Source of the DNA: Kryptolebias marmoratus
Taxonomy: Eukaryota; Chordata; Actinopteri; Cyprinodontiformes; Rivulidae
Assembly (NCBI RefSeq): GCF_001649575.2
Contig: NC_051440.1
Location: 24,333,638 to 24,397,637 of the forward strand
Direction: 5' to 3'
Length of the DNA: 64,000 nt
Both the position numbers and the translations under genes were made by a program. Shown piece by piece: positions 48,864 to 63,800 of the stretch (position 1 is the first letter of the stretch; each line of letters opens with the position of its first letter). The notes under the pieces are model-generated. The model ran no database searches. It saw nothing but the letters and a program-made list of their open reading frames with translations, and was not told the origin of the DNA.

Positions 48864-51800
48864 TCACTCCATTTCAGCGGTTTCTCTTTTAAACCACTGC
48901 AGGATGACGTCCTTGTTCTCGCCGACCCACTTGATGTTGACTTGGGTTTGCTCGATGGCCCCGTTCCCGGGCGGCATAGGCTCCGAGTTCGTCACAAAAT
49001 ACATCAGCTGTCCACACAAACACACGATAAATGCTCAGCGTTAGGACACTAAATCATATAAGATGAAAACAATCTATGTCTGCAACATTAGAGGCACGCC
49101 TATGATTATGGATACACTTTATTATTAAAACATTTTCTTAGAGATACTCTATGAATGTTGAAAATTGAGCATGCTCAGAGAAATCGGATTAATTTGCTTT
49201 CGACTCGATGCTCAAAGGTGAACAAAAATAAAAACCAGACTGACTCATCGTGAATATACATCATGATGACTTCTGTCTGATAAGGTATCAGGGCGTTTCT
49301 CACTCATTTCGTGCAAACTTAACGTCAGTTTGAAAGACAGAAGATTTCAGCTGATGCCACCATTAGAAGTTCAAGAAAAAATGAAAATTACCTCACTGAG
49401 TTCAAACTTTGTGGAAAACCTGCTGGTTACTCCCTCTAAAAGGGTGTATGGATCACTGGGAAAACAGGAAGACCAATAATTAGTACACAGCATTAACTGA
49501 TTAGTGTTCAAAATGAGAAAAACAAATCTGTTTATTAGTAAAAGTATTATAAAGAAACTGAAGAACCCAGTAAATCATAATGAACTGTTGTTTTCTATCT
49601 AATTAACTGCAGATAAACTTCAGGTGTTGTCTTATGAAATGAAAGCTTGTCTCCTGTGTGTTTATACTTTGATACCAATCACTTTAGCTTCCTGGTGACA
49701 GCATCACCAGTGGAGACTTTATGACGGAGAGCTAATGATAAGCACTGATTAAACCTCGGGACCTTTGTCCTTTGTGACACAGTGCGTGATTACCACCAAG
49801 CCACTGTATTTTACTGTCCTTTCTTTTATGGTTCTGTTCTGACCACGGGTCGTTAAAGCGTCGAGGAGCCTTTGTAAAACAATGCCACCCCTCAGAAAAT
49901 GCAAAAAAAAAAACTAAACAATAGGAAGCCACAGAAAAAAATGCCAACTATGCTGAAGTTTTCTTGGCTGGAAGCTCAGCGCCTCAGAGCAGGTCAGGAG
50001 ATGAAGCTGCGGAGCTAAAGCAGCAGCAGAGCAGCGCAGCGAGACCCAAGGAGGTTTACCACAGCTCTGCGTGTCTGTAGATTAATGCTAACCTTTATTG
50101 GTTTACAGAACCTTCCCCATTCTGCACTCGTCCTTTTAAAATATATATTTAAAAAGAATAAATGTACTTTCATTTATTTTTTCCGCTTTACTTTAATAAA
50201 TTTCATACAATTTTGTAAAAACGGGCCGCTCATCACAAACACTCAGTGAGACTGCAAAGGAAAAGTTACCTTTTTAATCAAATTTTTTTCACAAGTTTGA
50301 ATCGTCAACTAGTTTCCAACAGTGAGACGCCACCTTTTGTACTCCCAAAGACTATTTTTGTATTTTGTTCAGAACCAAGACGATCCATTTTGTTTTGTTC
50401 TTCTTAAGTGATCCATGTCATCTATTTGGTAGTTTATAAAGTCAGACTGTTGGTGTTTCTTCCTTATATTGTATTATGTTTATGGTTCTTGTTTTTATCT
50501 TATTGCCTGAAATGAATGGGGAGGGTTAGGTGAACCTCTGTTTTGACTCTCCAATAAGCTTGAAGCTTGGATCGGTCATTTCTCCGAGGATCTATGGACA
50601 CCTGTGTTAGGATGCTTGGCTTTTCTCAGTTCTCTTATTCCCCTTGACTCTCACAAAGTGGTCTTGAAACCTCATCTAATCCAGGGGTGGCCAATCCTGG
50701 TCCTCAGGATGGTGGCCCTGAGGACCAGGATTGGACACCCCTGATCTAATCTGTGAGACTGATCAGTGGCCTTTTGGATATTTGTTCACGACACACAGAA
50801 CTCATTTAGGAGACAGCAGACACGGTTCAAACAGGAACCTACCCCTGACTGACGTATTTCCAGTGTGCCCTGATGAAGTTCCAGGCCAGAGCTTGTCCAG
50901 CAGCATTTTCAGCTATGTAGTTAATGGTAGAAGCAACATCCATGAGACGAATCTTATTGGGGTCCAAAGTGTACTCCAGGTATCTGTAAGATAAAGGTTT
51001 CCTTCAGACCGACTGGGTTTCACCGTATCGTGGGCGTGTCTGCTGTTCAACGAGTTCTCGTGGACGTCACCTGTTGAGCAGCCAGGTCTTCTTCGTGCAG
51101 GACAGAGCTTTTCGGAGCTGATCTTTCTCGGAGGTGTCACTGGACTCTAAGAACTTCTCCCAGGCGAACTCCCACTCTTCCTTCCCTCCAGCAGCCACAG
51201 CTTGGCAGTAAATCACGGAGCGCAGATTGGTGTGGATGCTAAATCACAAGCACAACAAAACGTTTGAACTTCTCCAACCGGAGGGATGAATCACTTTTAC
51301 GTTCTTTTGTTTATGCCGAGCTGTCGGCTTGTCATTTTTACTGTCTAAAATCCTATTCACAGAACATTTCTTTTCTATTTATACTTTCAGGAATGGTTTT
51401 CTCCCACCCGTTTAAAGTCTGAGTGAAGCATTGAATGTGTGTTAAACAATAGTTGCTTAAAACAAGTTAAAATACTTTTTAGTTGTTTTTTATTCTTATT
51501 ATTTTTTGATGAAGCATAGCAAGAAATTAAGATAAGTCTGTAATGTTGTAAATAATACTACAAGGCATTCTCTGTTTAGGAATACTGAGATAAGGACAAA
51601 TAAATTAAAGTTGCACAGTTTAACAAAGTTAGGACCTTTACTCAGCAGCTCAAAGCAGAACGATGTCGTTTTCTGTCATTTTGAAACTTGTATTATATAA
51701 TTGTCTTGATATAACCATTTCTGTTTGACTGAGTGGTTAAAAAAACTCTGTGTGGTATTCCTCAAATGCATATTTTTTCTGCTTTTCTCAGACTTTTAAA

Positions 51801-54800
51801 AGGGATTACACCTTCTGACCAAACAGATTTTCTACATTTTGCTGTCATCCAGTTGGAGTGAGACAAAACAAAACGTGCTAAAACAAAAAAAGGGAGAAGT
51901 CTGGATATTTTTTTTAATCCTCCACAAACATCCCTACACAACACACATACATGCAGCTGTGAATGTGTTTTCAACTATAATTGCCTTATGATGAGAAGGG
52001 ACAGAGCTATAATTGTTTTTGTCAAACCTTGGAACTGACATTATGCGTGATCTCATGCAATATTGTGAGATCTTGTGAAAAGTGTTAAAGCTCAGAGTAC
52101 ATGTTAGGGATGACTCAGCTAATAACACATCAGATTTTAGCTCCATGTCTGTGAAACTCTCTGACTTTTAGAAGGTTGTTTAGCTGACTCCAAAAGTTAA
52201 TCAGCTGTAGATGTACATCCAGTGATTACTTTCCGTTTCATTAAAATCCATCCTGTGGCTCATAAGATATTTCGCTAACATTATAGACAAACAAACAGAC
52301 ACATGCACAGCCAAACACAGGCAAAACACATTACTGCCTTTTGCCTTTGGCAGCAGGCAGAAACCACATGCAGTGAACACATTTCATAAAAAACATTTTA
52401 AAGTTGCACCTGGAAAGATTGCACATTGCTTTTTTGTTGCTTGTTTGTTTTAATATATATTGTAACAATCACTAAAAAGATCTTAATTTGCCATACATTC
52501 AGAAAGCTTAAAAGTCCAAATGAGTGCAACTTTAAAGGAAACCACAACAGCTGCCAACGAAAGACAAAAAGTGAGATTAAACCTACCTTCACCAAATCAT
52601 TCTGAAGAGCAAAGCTACAGAATGCAAGGAAAGCTATTACACTACCAGCATTTGAAGGAGAGTTTGAGAGAAATGAAACTTGTCCCTGTCCTTACTTGTT
52701 GGTTTTGGTGCTGTTGCTTGTCATCCAGTCAGCAAACTTCTCCTTCACCATAGCAATGCATTCTGGGAGTCCATTGGAACAGGCCACCTCTATGGCGAGG
52801 ATCTGGTTGTGCCTGAAGATCGAACACAATTTCATTAAATCTAAAAAACACAGATGAGACACTACGTTTGAGACCAAAGGCTTGATGAATGAATTTCAAA
52901 GCAGAAAAACTAATTAATGTAAATCAGTGAGTTCCTGGTGATTCAAGCTGGTTTTAAAAAAGGCTTCGATGATTTTCTTTATTTGTCCATCTTTTTAGAG
53001 TGTGGTGGTTTTCTGTGTGACTTTAAAAGTGCCTGACTGGACTCGTAAAACTGCACATGTATAAATCTGGTATTCATTAAGCTCTCTCTACACAAGGAGA
53101 TGATTTAACAGCCCCAGAGTTATGGAAACCAATGTGTCCTTACTGCAAGGAGTGATCCTGTGGGACCGTCGAGTTGTCTGTGTGGTTCTTCAAGAAGTTA
53201 TAAAGTCCTTTCACCTGTTCCCGGAGGTACACCTGCAGAGACACACAGCTTTACAGCAAACCTTCTGGAAAATGCGCTTTCTCACCATCATATTCTAATG
53301 CTGGCTAAACATTAACAAAAAGAAATATAGTCTGTTAAATCTGTCTCATACAGGCCTAAGGCAGGTCCAAATAAAAAAGCAAGAATACAGATGTTTTAAA
53401 GAGACAAACCTGCATGGGTCCGTACACCTCCGAGCGGTCAAACATGTGGATGAAGTACTCCAGATTCCTGACAGTTGACTCCCAGGGGAGGTACGCTGTC
53501 TCGTTACGGAGGAAACGAGTTAAATTCAGAGCCAGAGTCACGTTGACCTGTTTGGCTCTGAGGGAAACAGAGATTGGACATTTCAGCTTTGTTTTAAAAT
53601 CAAACATGTTTATGTGGCAGCTGTGGTGAAACTGAAGAACGACCATCAATACTTCAGATAAATCAAAGAGGACAACAGAAGCATCATTAGGATCTCACTG
53701 GGAAACTCCTACAGTGATGTTAATGCAACGTTTACTGAATTTAGCTGTATTTTCTGCCAGTGTTGTTTTGAAGTATCAGCTTTTCTTCTTCAAATAGAAA
53801 GACAATATCTGTAAAGCCATGAGTCAATATTTACTCACTAAGTAAAGCCTGAATATTTCAGTATCACTTCCAGTCTCAATGTCTGGGATGATAATTGAAT
53901 ATTTTTTTAAAGAAATGAAGGAGGAGGTCAAAGTCAATACCTCGCCAAGTTAAAGGCGTCATCAATGAGCTGCCCTCTGTTCATCAGTGGGATACGCTGG
54001 AAGAAAGAAACAATTTTTTTTTGTTAAAAAAACATCCTAAATGCAGAAACCTCCATAAAATGATTGCATATGTAAATGTCAATGTAAGAACAGGAAGTGT
54101 TTGGTTTCTGGGCAGTGCTTAGAGGTGCAACATGAATTAAAACAATTTTCCATACCAAGAAGTTATTCATTAAGAATTTTTAAATTTTAATTCAAACAGC
54201 CACTTCCTCTTCCTGTAAGGCAGGAAGCTACTCTAAACTCATTTCTGCTCTGTAATCTTAACAACAATAACCTGATTAACTATCTGATTATCCATCGTTG
54301 AGTTCTTTTTAAGTTATTTTATTCTTTTGTTGTGTTTCTTGGTGAGAACCTTCGTGTCTCGGTATGAAATGATTTCGTCTCTGGAGTAATTAAAGTTGTT
54401 CTTAAGTACAAAAAGGAAACTGTTCGTTTATTACGCACATCATAAGATCCTGTAAATGTTTTGTCAAGAGGCGAGAAGAAAATAAAGTTATATCTGTAAC
54501 GATGTGAGACAGCAACACTGTCCAGTTTTTTGTTATAGAAGACAAAATACCAATAAAAGCCGAATTTAGTAACATAGAAATCTGAATTAAATCAGGTTTT
54601 GAAAAACATTTTACAGGCTCTTCTGTTTAAAAGCATTACACACTTCTTATTCACCATCAGAAGTTTTTATCTACCCGAATAAACAGACTGGTGATAGTCA
54701 TATAAGGATAAAAAGTGTAATAAGGAAATAAGAAGTCACGTTAGTCAAATTAAAGAAGCTTCTGATTGTTTTTCTCCACTTACTTCCTTGAAACCACCTA

Positions 54801-57800
54801 AGCAACCCATAAACATGCTCTGTTTCACTCCTGCTGACGAGACGGTTGATACGGCACCAGGTTCAGACCACAGGAGGTTTGTTTGGTTTCGTAAGCCGCA
54901 GAAATTCAGCTGATAACTTGTTTGGTTTCTGTGTTTTGGACGGCAGCTGTTCAGGATTATGAGACCTTGGAAAAGGTTTTTAAAAATACCTCAACGCCTA
55001 GGGTTACGTAGCTCCCCAGAATAAAATTTATTCACCTGTTTAAACCTAACTTCTTCTCCTTTAACCTTCAAATTGACCCAAAGTTACCACAGCTTCTCTG
55101 CCTCTCTTCGTCTCTTTCTCTCTCTCTCGCTTCAGGAGGGTTAAGTTGTTTGGGTCGTTATAAAGAATATCTAATCTTTACCTGCTGGACAGTTTTATTG
55201 TTGCTCATAAAAACTTCCAGTGGTAGATAATCCAGGCCTGAACCCTTAATGTGTGTCTGAGTCACAGAATTCCTGTTTTTGAGTCCATGTCAAATCAACT
55301 TTAACAGTAATATTATGGTAACAATTGTAAGTTAGCAATAACAACATCATTTCCAACATGTTCAACACTGAAAGTTTCCAACCACACCCTACTCAACAAC
55401 TGATTTAATTACATTTGCTTTGTAAAAACACTTCTTGTTTTGTATGAGCAGATACTGCCTTTTATACACGTAAACCCTTTCAAACATCCACAGCCTGTTT
55501 TTAATTTAAATGTAGCTTTTTTTATATATATACAAAAATCTCCAAAGGCGTGGTTTGTGCGAAGCTGTGCCATCTAACTCACTCTCTGGCCTTGTTTACT
55601 CACGTCTAAGTCTGCTTCCAGCTGAGTCAGGAGGCGATGCCAGTTCTCTGGGTTGTAATTGACCCGGTAGTATCCAGTGGAGTTGATGTTAGCCAGGATC
55701 CACTCCCCTTTCTTAGAAATGAATTTTGCTATCTTCACTGTTCCAAAAGACAGAAAGAAAGATTTGTGATCACCACAAAACACAATGAAGCTACAAAATA
55801 AAAGAAAAGAAAGAGAGAAGACTTAATGCAAGAAGAAAAAAGGAATCTTTTGTTTCCTTGGATGATGGACCCCAGGGATCAATGATCTAAACTGGCCCTC
55901 AGTCTCTTACATGAGAACAGGCAAACCTAAAGCAGATGGACTGTGTCCCGTTGTTTATCACCTCCTAACGTTTGACTTTTGTTTTGCATCTTTCAGTTTA
56001 GGGCCTCTCCGATGTTCTGCATCAAACACATCTGTATTAATGCATTCAGCTTTTTGAACATCTTTGTGTTCACTTTACTTTGCCAGTTCTGCAGAGTAAA
56101 ATAAGCTTCGGTTCTTGGTTTGCTGCTTTGTATCTTAACTACCTTTTTAAAACTCTGACTTGACTTTTTTGTTCAATGTCTTTTTTATTTTATCAATTTT
56201 GTACAGTTTTTGGTTGTGTTTCCATCTGTGTGGTTCTCGTATGTCTGTTTGAAAGCTAAAGACAGACAGATGGATGGATACTTTACTGATCCTGGACAGA
56301 ATATAATGATTATAACCATTGTTGTTTGGGGGGGCATTTAGATCCAAAAGGTCCTTACAGAAATCCTTTCATTTCTGTCATTTGGTAAGTCTTATTACAC
56401 TTCATGTTGAGTTTAATTCAGTTTAAACCCAACATATAACTGACTCTAGATGTCTAATAACTAAAATTATTAACATTTACCTTTATAAGTCTCTATAATC
56501 CCAATTAAACAGAAGCTGAAGCACAAAGAATGTGTTTTACTCGGAAATTAAATTGTTGTTGACATGTGTGACATTGACACGTTACCTGGACCACGGCGAT
56601 CCAGCCAGTGAAAATCAGGAGGAGCGATGGCTGTCATGTATTGGATGGGAATGAGCCACAAAGAACTAAACAAAGAATTAAAAACAAAAAATCCTAGAAT
56701 GTTAGCACCTGGACAAGGTGTTTACCATCCAGGAACAGAGTTCTTTTTTACCCATTTCAAATAAAACATAACAAAAATACAGCAGCCTGTAAAGAAAAAA
56801 AAAAAAATCTGCGTCAAAATGAACAACATTGTTTCGTAAAATCCCTGTGCTCGTTTCCACAGCAGTTTCATGACATACAGAGATAGAAAACTGCCTGAAA
56901 ATCCTCTGCAGGGTGGAAGATCTGATCTACCACAAGCAGCAGAAGTGATATCATAAAGGCTGGGCAGAAAAATAAAAACAGGGAGGTACTTTCTCTGTTT
57001 TAAAATCTATCTGTATTCTGATTTTGCAACTCCTGGACTGAATCTGGCAGGATAAAAAAAAAATTAAGTCCTAATCAAAGCTTATAACATATAAACAGGT
57101 TTATACTGAATTTGCATAAATTTCTGCAACACTGAAACACTAAAATGAAATGATAACATCTAAATAAAGCTTTTGGCAAATCATCTTGTAGCATTAAAGC
57201 AACATTATAAATTATGTTACTGTCAACCGGGTGTAAACTGCTTGTTATTTCTTCCTGTTTCTCACAGTTTCTAACTCCTGTATTTTAATTAATTATTAGA
57301 TCAGACTCTTAAATTGCTTGAAGCTGTGAATTAGAGAATGGGAGCATCTCCATATTATGATAATAGATGCACCTTAAAGTATTAATGAGTGCAAATGAAG
57401 AGCTTAATGAACGCTGGTGACTAGGAACTCTTGACTTTAAACAACCTGTCTACTACAGGTAAGATACTGATTACTAATAAACAGTAAAAGGACATACTCT
57501 GAATGGGCAGAGCTGTTGTAGAAGAAACGCTTCTGGTAGGTTTCTCCGTTGGTGGTGTTGATGGTGACGACAGGATAGCCGGCTTGTGTGGTCCATTCGT
57601 TCATGAAACTTTCAACGTTGAAGAAACTCTTTTTATGTTTAGCCTGCAAAAATAAATCCAACGATACTTTATTCTACAAAGTCCAGATGTGATCACTACT
57701 GTATCTGTCCAGACATAAAGACAAAGTTTTACATGTTCTATGAACTTCCAGAAGTCGCTCTGTTCTGCATTTCGTCCGTTGAAGGCCTTGAGGTACGCCT

Positions 57801-60800
57801 AAAAAACACAGAAACAGGATCAAGGTTTCGTCTAAGGTATCTAAACCTAAGCTAAAAGTTAAAATTAGTAATAATGAATCTAGAATCAGAACTGTATCTA
57901 AAAGCTAAAATTATCAAAAACTTATCTAAAGCTATTTTTAAAAGCTATCAATAATAAAACTGTTTCTAAAAGCTAAAAATAGCAAAATATTATCTAGTAT
58001 GTAAATTTAGCAAAAATGTAGCAAACAGCTAAAATGAATAAAATCTTAGCTTAAATCACAGTTAAAAGTTAAAATGATCTAAACAGCAGCTAAAATGAGC
58101 AAAACTGCACAAGCTAAACTTAGCAAAATCATAGCTAATACATAAAAATAGTAAAATACCATAACTAAAGCTAAGAGTAGAATAAGAGTAAACTTGTAAA
58201 CTTGGTGTTTCTGAGTCTGAGAGCTCAGTTTGGAAGAGACTGAGGTTAAGCATATCGGACATATTTGACAACATTTGTTGCCCAAAAAAACCCCAAATCT
58301 CTTTTTCTCCCCTTAGCTGTCTCTGAGACATTCCCACTTCGGTTGCAGAACGGAAGCAGACATACAGATTATCAAAAGGACTCTAATTGGATGTTTAAAA
58401 GGCACAAAGTATGAAGTTAGACATTTGTGGGGATTTTCTTCCCCACCCATGATGTAACTCATGTCACGCAGCAATTTGTTTGAAAGGTATGTATTTTCCT
58501 CATATTTTCAGTCCTGGCATGAAAAAAACCAAGGCTCTTAGTTTTAACTCTGAACAGACAGTCAGTGTTTTGAGTTCAGAGGCCACCTTTGGTCCTGGAT
58601 CACAGGTAATATCTGCACGGATGTGTCAGAAGTAATTATAAGGATTGCAGCTCAATATCAAGAACGCCACATGGACTTAGAAACCGTTTCTTACTCTGAT
58701 CCCGTTGTTGAAATCCTCTTCTCCAACAATGTCTGCCAGCATTCTCAGCACTATAGCCCCCTGTAGAGTGAACACAAATCACAGTATTATTAGAAACAGA
58801 ACTCATGTTCTCATAAAACTTCCTAGAAATTTGGAAAGCAAACATTTGAACCTGTGATTGAATCCCACTCAGGACAAATAAAACGGACATTTGCAGCTGT
58901 TTTTCTTTTTAAAAGGATCAAAAGGATGAAAAACTACAGCTCTTTCTTTTAGTAAATAATAAAATAAGAACAATTTTTGGTTAAATGCCAATCAGAAGAT
59001 CCGCTGACATCCTTTTCTCTTCGTTACCACATGTGTGGCACCTTCAGTCTAAAGATCTTAGGAGCTTTTTTGGACTTTAAGAAAGTCTTTTCTTTCCAGT
59101 CGTGTTGGAAAACATTTTTTATGGTTTGTCTTTAAAAATACAACCCAAACATAGAAGTAAACCACATAAACCCCAGTTCCTGTTGTCACAGAGGCTTGCT
59201 TTGACACTTTACCTTACAGTAAGTTATAGCATCAAACATCCCGTGGATATCGAAAGCTGTCTGGATCTCTTCCACTGGAGCGCTGAGAGGACGAGATGAG
59301 GCCAGGGCGTCCTCCTCGAACGCTGCGTGGAGGACTCCCATAATTAAAGTGTCTTTCTATAAAAAACAAACGGACAAGTTTGAAACCAGAGCTCGTGTTT
59401 TTAATAAAAATAAGCAGAGATAATTGAATAAACACAAGAAATTGCTGGGACAAGAACCGGCAGTTAGTGATGACACATTTTGGATTACTTTCATCTGTAG
59501 TTGACTCCTTTTTGTACCATCAATGAGACCTCCAAACAAAAACTGTGTGCAGAATAAGACTTCAGATGAAATAGCCAGCTACATGTGTGTACGACGGCGT
59601 CACAGTGTCAGCAAACGGAGCGACAACTCAGGTAAATATGAACACACAGACGTGAGATGACACTCATGCTTACATTCATTAACCTGTGGGATTCGGAAGA
59701 AGATTCCTCAGTTCTAACATGTTGAGAGGTCAAAGTCTGTAAAAGTGATCATATCCTTGATAAAGGTTAAACACCTGAGAGTCCTTATCAGTCAGAAGTT
59801 AAAGGAGCTTCTTGGGTAAAAGGTGAAATAGCCAATAAACTATAGTTACTTTCTACCAAAGTCCTAAAATTACATTACTGGAATAACCGTGAACCCACAA
59901 AGACATTATCTATAAACAACACAAATTCTAACCTGCCAAGCTCTGACCAACCAAAGTTCATTCGTATAAAAGATTTTTCCTAACACAGCACTTCCCTCTC
60001 AGGCTGCAGGTTTACTTGTAGTTCCTAGAGTTTTTAAAAGTAGAACAGGAGGCGAACTTTTAGTTATCAGACTTCTTTCTGATGGAACCAACTTCCAGGT
60101 TCTGTCCGTGAGGCTGACACCCTGTCTGCCTTTAAGACTCGGATTAAATCCTACAGTTAGGTTTGGATTGGGTTTCCTGAGATATCCCTTAGTTCTGCTG
60201 CTATAGACTGAGGAAATGTGGTCAGTTTGTCCTCTAGTTCAGTGGTTCCCAAACTTTTCAGCTTCCGACCCATAAAGTAACAGTGACAAAGGTGCGTGAC
60301 CCCATCTGTTGGCTGTTTAAACATCCAATAGTGTGAATGGTCCTATTCAATAAGGGCATAATGGCAACACAAACAGTCTTAGCATCCATTTTGCTATTTT
60401 TTAAATCATTAAATGACTTGTATTTCAATCCTCTGTAACAATTATGGTGTAAATATATAATAAAAACTTGGTTTTTAATTGTAATTTGATATCTGGAGAT
60501 TATCTAAGGACCCCTGATTGGTGTTGGGTGACCCACATTGGGGTCCCGACCCCAACTTTGGGAATCATTGCTTTAGTTTGTCAGTTTGTCCTCTTCTGCA
60601 GTTATTGCTGCAACCATTGCTTTTCTGTGAAACTACATCTGGACCACTTCCTGTTTGTGTGTGTCCGTTTCCTGTCCACTCAAACTCCAGCCTGTGGAGG
60701 CAGATGGCCGCTCATCCTGAACCTGGTTCCATTGAAGGTTTCTTCCTGTTAAAAGGGAATCGTTCCTTTTCACTGTCACCTTAGTGCTGCTCAGGATGGA

Positions 60801-63800
60801 GGGTAACGAGTCTTGAGTCTGACAAGCTTTTTACTAATTGGAACTTCATAATGTACTAAATGGGAATGTATTGAATTATAATTGGGTTGAACTGAAACGG
60901 TTATGAATTCATAATAAACAACTGTCTCAAAAGAAGGAAGTGAAAGAAAATTGCACCATAAAATGATGGACCTATAATTGGTACATTTATGTCTCTTGTT
61001 AAAGTAAATCTGTAACAAAATATTGACTCTGGTGCTGCTGTGAGTACCTTATAAAGCTGAACTTACAATCTGGAATGTGGGCTCAACACTGTCCACCGCA
61101 AAGTATGACATGTAGGAGGAAAAGCCCTCGTTAAGCCAAAGGTCATTCCACCATTTCATCGTCACCATATTTCCAAACCACTGTTAAAGCAAAAAGAAAT
61201 CGTCACCATGAGCAGCAGGATGAAAGGTGTTCACACAGTAAAAAAGTCTGTAAAACATCTGAATTTTATTGAACTGTTTTTAGATCTAAATGATCCATAA
61301 AACGGATCTTGTGTCTCATATAAGCTTCATTTCAGGAACCAGTTGAACATTTGTTTCCTGTTACCTGGTGTGCCAGCTCATGGGCAATGATAGAAACGAT
61401 GTCTTCCTTGTGTAACCATGACGACACTCCTTCCTCATAGAGCAAAGCTCCTTCCTGGTACGTGATCAGTCCCCAGTTCTCCATTGCCAGGGGCTCCAAG
61501 TCTGGGAGGGCAATTTGATCTGAAAGGATCACACAGATATGAACCAATTATCCAATTATACGACACGTACAAGTACGGCTGCTTTGGTAGTTTTACTATT
61601 CAGAAAGTTTTGTTGTTTTGTTTAAAATATTACTATTATTATCGCTCATTGCCATTAAAGGAAGGCAATCATGTAATTCCCTCATGTCATGAACCGCTGG
61701 ATGAAACAACAAAGTTAAACTCTTATTTTTTAAGATTCTGACATCTGACATAAAACAATAAATCCAGGCAGTCTTACAGAGTTTCTTCGGAGTATATTTA
61801 AGATCGAAATGCTTCTCGTAGAAGTTCAGGATCTTTTTGGTGACATCAAAAGCGTATTTAGTGTGGCCTGCTGCAGTGGCTTCAGGACGGGCGAAAACCT
61901 GCAGGAGAACAACACAATCATTGTTTTATTATTAATAATAATATTTTAGCATAAACTACAATGGTATAAGCTAATGGAACAGATTTTATCAAAACAGCCT
62001 TTCTATCCCTTAAAGAAAAAACAAACTTCACACAATAAAACATGTTAAATTAACATGGGAAACACATGTGAATTAACTCTTTTTTTCCAAGTCAAAATAA
62101 ATCTACATTTTTATTAAAACTTCAGCTTGAGAATGTTTTTACATTTAAACGTCTACAGACCAAAATGCTCCTGAATTCTTTGACTTACTTGTATTGACAA
62201 CACGTCACCAACAGGAGTTTTGAGTGATGTGAACTCTGAAACCGTGAACGCGAACAAGTAGCTCGACATTTTCGGAGATTCTTCAAAAACAGTGTATTGC
62301 CATTCATCATCATCACCACCTATAAGAAAGGGGCCTGGGAGAGGAAACGATAAAGAACAAAATAACTGAGAATATGTCACATTTACCCATCAGCTGAAGC
62401 ACTTCTTTTGTTTATTTCTTGCCTTGACCATCTCCGTTTGACAGAGCAGTCGTTTCACGCCTGTGGATGACGGTCAGTTTAAAACGAGCCTTCATGTCTG
62501 GTTCATCGAAGCAAGGAAACAAGCTCCTCGCATTTGTTGGCTCCAGGTTTGTGGCTGCAAGGAATCTGAATACGGAAAGAGAAAATGTCAGAACGTTATG
62601 ATCCGAGGTTTCACAGAAAATACAAAGTTAATAAAAGAAGATGAACTGAATGCATGAATACATTCAGAGCAGTTTTATGATTTTATGGTTTTATATTTAA
62701 TTGAGTATTTTTAATCCTGTTTCAGTTTTTAACCCATGGACTGAATTAATTCCTGCTGAACCAAACTGTTGCTGGTTTATTATAAACTTTACTTTGAACT
62801 AAAAGCAAAAAGCTTCGTCCAAAACCTCGAAACGTTCAGTTTTACAGTCAGGGAATCCAAACAGATGCTTTTTAACTTTATGCATAATTATTATTCAGTT
62901 TGTTTGGGGTTCAAAAGGGAAACATGCAGAACAGTGAATGCTTTATTTCTTTATTAAAGACATTTGAAAGGAATCTTCATGTCTCATACCATCACATTTA
63001 TTGATTTGAAAAGTATTTTACTATTTCTACTTATTCACTATTTTTTAAATGAAAAAACTGTAAAAGTTCCTATATTTTACAACACAGAGGTTTACTTAAT
63101 ATTATTTTATTCAATGTTTTCAAAAAACTAAAATAATATCGACAAATTCAAACACAAAGCTATGCTTTTATTTTGAAAACCAAATTTTACATCAGCTTAT
63201 TTGTCTTTGAAGACAAATATATAATTTTAAAACATGAATGCAAATACAATTTACAACAGAAGGGGGTTTAACTTCTTATGTTTTTAATTTATTTGTGTTT
63301 TAATGTTTATATTAGAGAAATCTTTTTCTGTGAGTTAAATTAAATTCCACTTTAGTTGTTTTTTTAAAAAAAAGTTATACCTTTCTGCAAATACAAATGC
63401 TTTTTTTAAATTTTATTATTTAAGTCCTGCTATTTTAAATACAGGCAAAATTCAAAAGTTGAATTCGAGTAGGAACATGTTAGATACAGTAAAATTATAA
63501 CTTTGTTTTCCAACTTACCTCTCGACAGTCGTTTCATTCTCAGAAGACCGGTCCGTTTCAGTATATTTGCTGACATAAAGTGTGTTAAGATTTTCTGATA
63601 GTTCTCCCTGGAAAGCCAGAAACAAACTGTAGTTCTTGCCTGCCAATAAAGTGTTGATCAACTCAATCTTCAAGAAGTCAGTTTCATCTTTGTAGGACGT
63701 ATAAGAGTTAATAGAAATTGAATTGCCCATGGATTTGTTGGTCACACTCAGGTTAAAAATCCTCAGGTCCCGGCTGTGGAGGTAGATGTGCCTTGTTTGT

